This document shows, in pieces, positions 32,569 to 38,023 of a stretch of DNA of 38,023 nucleotides; within the stretch, counting starts at the first letter, position 1; each line of letters starts with the position of its first letter. The position numbers were made by a program, and so were the translations under genes. The notes below the pieces were generated by a model. That model made no database searches. It had not been told where the DNA came from and saw only the letters and a program-made list of their open reading frames with translations. The DNA comes from Terriglobia bacterium (GTDB taxonomy: Bacteria; Acidobacteriota; Terriglobia; Bryobacterales; Bryobacteraceae): assembly GCA_021325175.1 (NCBI GenBank), contig JAJPHS010000123.1, forward strand, positions 1-38,023, read 5' to 3'.

Positions 32569-34677
32569 TTATTTGATCCCCAACTGATCGAATAAAAACG
32601 AAAAAACATCCGCATCCTGCGCTACGCGCTCATTCAACGGGGTCCCGAAGCCGTGGCCCGAGGTCGAGCTCGTCCGTAAAAATACCGGCCGGTTGGACCG
32701 GGTGGCCGCTTGCAGCCGCGCCGTCATCTTGCGGGAATTCATCGGATCCACGCGGCCGTCATGATCCCCGGTGAGGAACAGCACCGCCGGATAATCGGTA
32801 CCGTCCTTCACATGCTGATACGGCGAATACGCATAGAGCGCGCGAAACTGATCGCGATCTTTGATGGTCCCGTACTCGGTCACGTTGAAGGCGCCGTTCG
32901 GAAACGTTTCCAGCCGCAGCATGTCGTAGATGCCGACGTGGCTCACTACCGCGCGAAACAGATCCGGCCGCTGCGTCAGCGCCGCGCCCATTAACAAGCC
33001 GCCGTTGCTGGCGCCTTCGATCGCCAGTTTCTCCGGATTCGTATACTTCATCCTGATCAGCGTTTCGGCGCAGGCGATAAAATCGTCGAACACGTTCTGC
33101 TTTTTTGTCAGCCGGCCCGCATCATGCCACGCCTCGCCGAACTCGCCGCCGCCGCGCAGATTCGCCACCACCCAAACGCCGCCATGGTCCAGCCACAATC
33201 TTCGCCGCGGCGAAAAATCGGGAGAGTAGCTGATGCCGTATCCTCCATAGCCGGTGAGCAGCGTTGGATTGGACCCGTCGAGCCTGGTTCCCTTGCGGCG
33301 GATAATATTCATCGGAACGTGCGTGCCGTCCTTTGAAATCGCGAACGATCGGATTACTTCCACGTCGCTGAAATCGGCGGGCGAGGTCTCGGCCAGCGCG
33401 GTTTTTTTCACCGCGCCGCTCGCCGGATCGTAGCGATACCAGGCCGCCGGTTCGGTATAGCTTTGGTTTTCAAACAGCAGCGCATCGCCGAACAGCGCCA
33501 TCCCGCCGATCGAGGACACCGGCGGAAGATCGATCGTGCGCTCGGACTTCGTCCCACTCTTATCGAGTAGCTTGGACGGCCCGCCCGCCATGTAGGCGAT
33601 GTATAAATGCCCGTTCGCCGGCAAAAATCCGTCGATCGAGCTTCGTCCCGGCGTCACCACCAGCTTGGCGTTTCCCAGCGAATGATTCGGCCCGGGAAGC
33701 TGCAAAATCTTTCCCATCGGCGCATTGTTTCGCGACAGCAGATACACGGAGCCGTCGGGCCCGAACGCCGCGTCCGAGATCTGATCCGATAAGCGCGTAA
33801 GCTGGTGCCATCGGCCATCCGGATTCAAAATGTAATGCAGAAACTGACCGCCGTCGCCATCGGCCACGCGCGCCAGCACGTATTTTCCGTCGTCGGAGGA
33901 GGTCAATTGCGTCTCCGCGATGCGCGGAAACTCCTTGCCGAGCGCGTACTGATCCTCGGAAGCATCGGTCCCCAGGCGATGAAAATAGACCTGCTGATAG
34001 AAGTTCAGGTCGGCTTCCGCGCGCTCGCCCGCGTGCGGATAGCGTGTGTACCAGAATCCGCTCGCATCCGCGTTCCAGGCCAGGCTCCCGCCCGCGGTTG
34101 GATAATTCACGCGCGGGATCGCATCGGGAAGCTGCTTTCCAGTGGCGACCTCGAAAACGGAAACCGATCCGTCCTCGCTCCCGTTCTTCGACAGGCACAC
34201 CGCGATCAGTTTTCCATCGAGCGATGGAACATAAAAATCGATGCTGGTCCCGCCGCCCGGATCGAGCGCGTTCGGGTCCACAATCACCCGCGCCGACCCT
34301 GGATCGTCCACCGAGCTGAGCGTCACGATGAACGACTGCGGCTTCGGCGGCTGCCCCTCGATGGCAAACAACACCCCGGCCCGTGCCTTCAGATCGTCAA
34401 ACCGCACGGTCTGCGTTTTGTACAGTTCATTCAAGCGATCGATAATGGCCCCGCGCATCGGCAGCGCGTCCAGATAGGCTCGGGTGCGCGCATTTTGCTG
34501 ATCCGCCCATTCTTTGACTTGGGGATCGCTCGCCGGCTCCAGCCAGCGATAATCGTCCGTCACTTTTACGCCTTGATAATCCTCCGTCACCGGCTTTTTG
34601 GGAGTCGGCGGGATGGGAGGCAATTCCTGGGCCGCGCTGATCATCGTTAACGCAAAGAAAAGGAATGAGGATCTCAT
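32569..34677 (-). CDS. secreted prolyl oligopeptidase (S9A)
   Basis: A 702-residue serine peptidase. Residues 1-16 form the signal peptide (SSFLFFALTMISAAQ). A beta-propeller covers about 70-440, flanked by the N-terminal DYRWLEP motif. The alpha/beta-hydrolase domain holds the triad: S557 in GASNGG, D640 in GDHDGRVDP and H675 in SGHGFG, with spacing like porcine prolyl oligopeptidase. It cleaves after Pro in peptides shorter than about 30 residues, here likely in the periplasm or outside. The start is ATG 34677 with GGGGAGAG 6 bases upstream. The gene ends 135 bases from the aldolase-like start in the same orientation. A divergent promoter region of about 73 bases separates it from the PilZ gene. 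Confidence 0.94.
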   Translation of the reverse strand: MRSSFLFFALTMISAAQELPPIPPTPKKPVTEDYQGVKVTDDYRWLEPASDPQVKEWADQQNARTRAYLDALPMRGAIIDRLNELYKTQTVRFDDLKARAGVLFAIEGQPPKPQSFIVTLSSVDDPGSARVIVDPNALDPGGGTSIDFYVPSLDGKLIAVCLSKNGSEDGSVSVFEVATGKQLPDAIPRVNYPTAGGSLAWNADASGFWYTRYPHAGERAEADLNFYQQVYFHRLGTDASEDQYALGKEFPRIAETQLTSSDDGKYVLARVADGDGGQFLHYILNPDGRWHQLTRLSDQISDAAFGPDGSVYLLSRNNAPMGKILQLPGPNHSLGNAKLVVTPGRSSIDGFLPANGHLYIAYMAGGPSKLLDKSGTKSERTIDLPPVSSIGGMALFGDALLFENQSYTEPAAWYRYDPASGAVKKTALAETSPADFSDVEVIRSFAISKDGTHVPMNIIRRKGTRLDGSNPTLLTGYGGYGISYSPDFSPRRRLWLDHGGVWVVANLRGGGEFGEAWHDAGRLTKKQNVFDDFIACAETLIRMKYTNPEKLAIEGASNGGLLMGAALTQRPDLFRAVVSHVGIYDMLRLETFPNGAFNVTEYGTIKDRDQFRALYAYSPYQHVKDGTDYPAVLFLTGDHDGRVDPMNSRKMTARLQAATRSNRPVFLRTSSTSGHGFGTPLNERVAQDADVFSFLFDQLGIK

Positions 34678-34750
34678 CGCGCTCTCCCCTTCAGGCTACT
34701 ACCTTTCACTACAGCGATTCGCCGATTCCGCCGATTCGGTTTTATAGAGT

Positions 34751-35821
34751 ATGGAATACAGAGGCGAGCCGCGATTTCCGGTCAGGTCTTCGATTCGCGT
34801 CATTATCCCCGGGGACGATCCGCGAACTATCGACTCCCAACTCATCGATATTTCCGGCACCGGCCTGCGTTTTCTTTCTCCCGCGCCAATCGATTCGGAA
34901 ATGGTCGTCGCCATCGAGGTGGATAGCCGGCTGGTTCTTTGCGAAATCCGCTACTGCCAGGATCGCGGCGACCGCTATGTTGTCGGCGCGCGCCGCCTGC
35001 ATGAAATCGCCAAAGACGCGCAGCTTGCCGACACGCCGGCGGTCGTCACGGAAATGCTCGGCCACCTCCGCCGCCACATAGCCGCAGCCAATGCCGAGGA
35101 TTCGCAGAAGATGGCCGTACGGCAGCTCGAACAGATTGTCGAGCGCGGCAGCGAAAATCCGGAAAGCTTGGAAATGCCGAGACTCGTTCCCGAACCGGTT
35201 GCGGTTCCGGAGCCAATCGTGGAGCCGGAAGTCCTGACAATCGAAGCGATTCAGGAGCCGCCGGTGGCAGAAATCGAGGAACGGGACTCTGCTCAGCCAC
35301 ACGCTCCCGCACCGCCCTTGCTGCCGGTGCAAACGGCGCCAGTCGATCCGCTTGAAGCGGCCCGCCAGGCACTTGGAAGCAACGAATCGGCCCTCGCGGC
35401 GGTCTCACGGGATCAAAAAATTTCGTGGCAGCTCATGCTCGCCATCGCCGCCAGCTTAATTCTGGCCGCTCTGCTTGTTTTCTTTCTGTTCCAGCGGCGG
35501 ACCGAAGCGAAATCGACACCGCTTCCAGCGGCTGCCATCCAGCCAGCGCCCGCCGCGCCCGCGCCGGCGGCGGCTCACCATGCCCGCATTCACATCCTGC
35601 GGCCGGCATGGATCTCTTTATCCATCGATGGCGCCGCGGCCACGCAACCGGTACTCAAGCAGAACGACCTGTGGGATTTCGAATTTTCGAAAAACGCGAT
35701 TTTGCGGATAGCCGATGGGTCGTCGATTGAAATCACCATCGACGCAAATTCGATCGGCCCCATTGCTTCCGGGCCGCAAATCCTCAATCTACGAGGTAAT
35801 GGGGTTGAAGTAATGAAGTAA
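34751..35821 (+). CDS. PilZ-domain protein with membrane anchor and RodZ-tail-like C-terminal domain
   Basis: A 356-residue protein with an unusual order of parts. Residues 1-100 are a PilZ domain with the c-di-GMP motif: R4 and R8 (RxxxR) and DISGTG at 33-38 (D/NxSxxG). A Pro/Glu-rich linker (about 143-200) leads to one membrane helix (226-248), then a short Ala/Pro spacer and a beta-rich extracytoplasmic domain (278-356, ARIHILRPAWISLSIDG) that resembles the DUF4115 tail of RodZ. c-di-GMP sensing inside is therefore physically linked to an outside domain. ATG 34751 is used with no strong ribosome site; a TTTATA lies only 4 bases before it. A perfect inverted repeat is found 11 bases after the stop. 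Confidence 0.8.
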   Translation: MEYRGEPRFPVRSSIRVIIPGDDPRTIDSQLIDISGTGLRFLSPAPIDSEMVVAIEVDSRLVLCEIRYCQDRGDRYVVGARRLHEIAKDAQLADTPAVVTEMLGHLRRHIAAANAEDSQKMAVRQLEQIVERGSENPESLEMPRLVPEPVAVPEPIVEPEVLTIEAIQEPPVAEIEERDSAQPHAPAPPLLPVQTAPVDPLEAARQALGSNESALAAVSRDQKISWQLMLAIAASLILAALLVFFLFQRRTEAKSTPLPAAAIQPAPAAPAPAAAHHARIHILRPAWISLSIDGAAATQPVLKQNDLWDFEFSKNAILRIADGSSIEITIDANSIGPIASGPQILNLRGNGVEVMK

Positions 35822-35832
35822 AGCTTCAAATA

Positions 35833-35856
35833 TCGCTTGCGGCCGCGATCAAGCGA
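35833..35856 (+). terminator. inverted repeat downstream of the PilZ gene
   Basis: TCGCTTG and CAAGCGA are perfect reverse complements with a 10-base loop. No T-run follows, so it is only a possible weak or Rho-assisted terminator. Confidence 0.25.
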
Positions 35857-35922
35857 CTCCCGGGCAGTCATAATCCGATCGAATCACGAACTCTTGCTTG
35901 GATGTCCGCGTATTATTTAAAG

Positions 35923-36618
35923 ATGGCCCGCTTGCTGATCCTTTTCGCTGCGCTCGCGCTCACCGCCTGTGAGGCGATCGTCCCTGCTGGAGCCACGCGG
36001 CACGAAACGCGGACGGTCGCGCTGGATAACTCGGAAATGGCGCGCCTCGAACTCAAAATGGGCGCGGGCGAGCTCCAGGTTGAAGGCGGCTCGACCAACC
36101 TGCTCGATGCCGACCTCACCTACAACGTCCCGAGCTGGAAGCCGATCCTCATCGACGACACGACCGGCGTCCGCCGCGAGATTCGCCTGGAGCAGCCCAG
36201 CGGCTCCCACGCCGCTTCCGGCACCGTCTATAAATGGAACCTGCGCCTCAACAATGACGTGCTCCTGGATGTGGTCGCGCATCTGGGAGCCGGATCGGCG
36301 CGCATGACCCTCGGCTCTGTCAATCTCCGCAGCATCGAGGTGCATATGGGTGTCGGCGAAATGAATCTCGACCTGAGCGGGAATCCGCGGCGCGATTACA
36401 CGGTGGATCTGAAGGGCGGCGTGGGACAGGCGACGGTGATTCTTCCCGCCTCGGCCGGCATTGTCGCCACCGCGCACGGCGGAATCGGGCAGATTTCGGT
36501 GAAAGGACTTGAAAAGCGCGGCGATCGCTGGATCAATCCAGCGCACGAACAGGCTCCTGTAACGATTCACGTCAACGTCGAAGGAGGCGTCGGGCAGATT
36601 AATATCGTGGCGCAGTAG
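35923..36618 (+). CDS. lipoprotein with LiaF/toast-rack-like beta domain
   Basis: About 231 residues. A classic lipoprotein signal (MARLLILFAALALTAC) ends with a lipobox whose Cys is residue 16 from this start, so the protein is processed by the lspA product. The mature region begins ETRTVALDNSEMARLELKMGAGELQVEGG and has repeated Gly-Val/Gly-Ala beta turns (GAGSARM, GVGEMNLDL, GGVGQATV, GGIGQISV, GGVGQINI), the pattern of a toast-rack/LiaF-like right-handed beta-helix. Such domains occur in envelope-stress sensors; this one has no kinase or helix-turn-helix. ATG 35923 is preferred for the lipoprotein signal; ATG 35902 would add seven residues. Confidence 0.8.
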   Translation: MARLLILFAALALTACEAIVPAGATRHETRTVALDNSEMARLELKMGAGELQVEGGSTNLLDADLTYNVPSWKPILIDDTTGVRREIRLEQPSGSHAASGTVYKWNLRLNNDVLLDVVAHLGAGSARMTLGSVNLRSIEVHMGVGEMNLDLSGNPRRDYTVDLKGGVGQATVILPASAGIVATAHGGIGQISVKGLEKRGDRWINPAHEQAPVTIHVNVEGGVGQINIVAQ

Positions 36619-36655
36619 GTTGCATTCGCGGTAATCTGGGAGTTCGCCTGCCGAA

Positions 36656-37204
36656 ATGACAGTTTCCGAAGGGCTTCGAATTTCTATCCCGAGTTGCGAA
36701 AAAGGAATCGGATCTATCATCCGCACCCCCGATTCTGCCGATCTGATTGATGGGGTGCAGGTGCATTCATACGATCTCTGGCCGGATGATCGCGGATATT
36801 TTCTGGAAGTCATGCGGATGCGCCAGGGACTTGCGCGGGATTTCCCGCCGGAGTCGACGCAGGTTTCCGCCGCGCTCAGTTACGCGGGGACTATCAAGGC
36901 GTTTCACTATCATCAGCAGCAAACTGATCTGTGGGCTCCCGCCGCGGGAATGTTTCAGGTCGCGCTGGTGGATTTGCGGGCGGGTTCGCCGACCTTCGGG
37001 CGAAGAAACACTCTTTACGCCGGAACGCTGAAGCCCTGGCAGATTCTGATTCCTCCCGGGGTCGGGCACGGCTATAAAGTGATCGGCGAGGCTCCGGGAA
37101 TGCTCGTTTACGTTACAAATCGTTTGTACAATCCGCAGGATGAAGGGCGGATTCCCTACAACGATCCCGGCATTCACTACGATTGGGAATTGCAGCACAA
37201 ATGA
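36656..37204 (+). CDS. dTDP-4-dehydrorhamnose 3,5-epimerase-like cupin protein
   Basis: A 182-residue RmlC-superfamily jelly-roll. Recognisable segments are DRGYFLEVMR, the HYH of IKAFHYHQQQTD, DLRAGSPTFGRR, IPPGVGHGY and a closing YNDPGIHYDW. The catalytic His and the closing Asp are retained, but the classical RGLHYQ reads KAFHYH, and the Lys expected about ten residues later is not there. This fits the divergent IKAWHYHxxQTD-type epimerases rather than standard RmlC, so single epimerisation or another dTDP/NDP-sugar is possible. It overlaps the rmlB start by 4 bases (ATGA), tying it to the dTDP-sugar pathway. Confidence 0.82.
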   Translation: MTVSEGLRISIPSCEKGIGSIIRTPDSADLIDGVQVHSYDLWPDDRGYFLEVMRMRQGLARDFPPESTQVSAALSYAGTIKAFHYHQQQTDLWAPAAGMFQVALVDLRAGSPTFGRRNTLYAGTLKPWQILIPPGVGHGYKVIGEAPGMLVYVTNRLYNPQDEGRIPYNDPGIHYDWELQHK

Positions 37205-38023
37205 AGTTTCTGGTTACGGGCGGAGCGGGGTTCATTGGCAGCGCATTTATTCGTCTTCTTCTGTCGGAGCTGCCGCGAAAACCGTTCGTGCTCAATCTCG
37301 ACAAGCTTACCTACGCCGGCAATCTGGAAAATCTCGCCAGCGTCGCCGGCGATCCCTGCTATCGCTTCATTCACGGCGATATCTGCGACGGCGCGCTGGT
37401 GAATACGCTGATCGGAGACGAGAAGCCGGACGTGATTGTCAACTTCGCCGCCGAATCGCACGTGGACCGCAGCATTCTTTCGCCCGCGCCGGCGTTTGAG
37501 ACCAATCTCCGCGGCACGTTCACGCTGCTTGAAGCGGCGCGCGCGCATCAGACGCCGCGCTTCATCCATATTTCCACCGATGAAGTCTACGGCAGCATCG
37601 ACCTGCCCTATCACGCCAACGAAGATTTCCCGCTGCGCCCCTCCAGCCCTTATTCGGCCTCGAAAGCCGCTTCCGACCTGCTGGCGCTATCCTACTTCAT
37701 CACCTATCGCATGCCGGTGATCGTCACACGGGCGTCCAATAATTACGGTCCCTACCAGTTTCCCGAAAAATTGATCCCGCTGATGATCTCCAACGCGCTC
37801 GAATCAAAGCCGCTGCCGATCTACGGGGACGGAATGCAGATTCGCGACTGGCTGTACGTCGACGATCATTGCCGCGCGATTCGCGCTGTGATCGAGCGCG
37901 GGCGCGCGGGCGAGATCTACAACATCGGCGGCAATCGAGCGCTCACCAACGTCGAAGTCGTGCGGCGATTGCTTGAAGCCGTCGGCAAACCGGAGTCGTT
38001 GATGAAGCCGGTCGCCGACCGCC
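37201..38023 (+). CDS. rfbB: dTDP-glucose 4,6-dehydratase, cut by window end
   Basis: A 3'-truncated gene giving 274 residues up to the last base of the window (the full protein is normally about 330-350). A short-chain dehydrogenase fold with NAD loop GGAGFIGS at about 7-14, LTYAGNLENL, the catalytic STDEVYG and Y-x3-K (YSASKAASD), and IYGDGMQIRDWLYVDDHCRAI. It converts dTDP-glucose to dTDP-4-keto-6-deoxyglucose, the first committed step toward dTDP-rhamnose and related sugars of surface polysaccharides. ATG 37201 overlaps the epimerase stop. The rest of the pathway should follow outside the window. Confidence 0.95.
   Translation, partial: MKFLVTGGAGFIGSAFIRLLLSELPRKPFVLNLDKLTYAGNLENLASVAGDPCYRFIHGDICDGALVNTLIGDEKPDVIVNFAAESHVDRSILSPAPAFETNLRGTFTLLEAARAHQTPRFIHISTDEVYGSIDLPYHANEDFPLRPSSPYSASKAASDLLALSYFITYRMPVIVTRASNNYGPYQFPEKLIPLMISNALESKPLPIYGDGMQIRDWLYVDDHCRAIRAVIERGRAGEIYNIGGNRALTNVEVVRRLLEAVGKPESLMKPVADR

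Overview
The window is one contiguous, gene-dense bacterial chromosome segment with high G+C coding bias and frequent GTG/TTG starts. It most likely comes from an acidobacterium of the Solibacter/Bryobacter type (class Terriglobia). This is an inference, based on two secreted von Willebrand factor A proteins of the kind abundant in Acidobacteriota, an Oar-like TonB-dependent receptor with an N-terminal carboxypeptidase-regulatory-like domain, many secreted proteins ending their signal in -AQ, and a small Sm/Hfq-like protein. I see no phage, insertion sequence, CRISPR array, rRNA or tRNA. Most of the segment is ordinary core and accessory chromosome.

Layout. 1-1.0 kb: a small unknown protein, and a CarD-type RNA polymerase regulator on the minus strand with a good sigma70 promoter. 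1.16-9.2 kb (plus): ileS, lspA, a secreted M24 aminopeptidase, a CHASE2 histidine kinase, a sigma54-activator response regulator and a 49-residue membrane protein, the first five closely spaced or overlapping. 9.2-14.9 kb (minus): a compact set of small secreted beta-rich protein, Oar-like outer-membrane receptor and VWA protein. 15.1-20.1 kb (plus): unknown acidic protein, recJ, a fused moaD-moaE, a second VWA protein, an Hfq-like Sm protein and an inositol-phosphatase family gene, largely abutting; then a class 3 lipase. 21-24.1 kb (minus): Smr protein, biotin carboxylase, biotin carrier protein and DnaC/IstB-like ATPase, probably one operon. 24.2-28.6 kb: poorly characterised envelope proteins (zinc-knuckle/membrane/lectin-like protein, HExxH metallopeptidase, Tat-exported beta-propeller, 32-residue-repeat protein). 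28.7-31.2 kb (plus): comF with an apparent frame disruption at its start, an HNH nuclease and a YeiH-type transporter. 31.4-34.7 kb (minus): an exported HpcH/HpaI-like aldolase and a prolyl oligopeptidase. 34.75-38.0 kb (plus): a PilZ/transmembrane protein, a lipoprotein, and the start of a dTDP-sugar cluster (RmlC-like epimerase and rmlB, the latter cut by the window end).

How it fits together. Three themes recur: envelope and secretion functions (lspA, TonB receptor, VWA proteins, peptidases, lipoprotein, sugar-nucleotide genes), regulation (CarD, two-component pair, PilZ protein, Hfq-like protein), and housekeeping (ileS, recJ, moaDE, biotin-dependent carboxylase). I did not find a clearly new defence or mobile system. 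The best leads are the 32-residue-repeat secreted protein, the receptor/VWA/small-protein set, the PilZ-transmembrane-RodZ-tail-like fusion, the exported aldolase, and the disrupted comF start.
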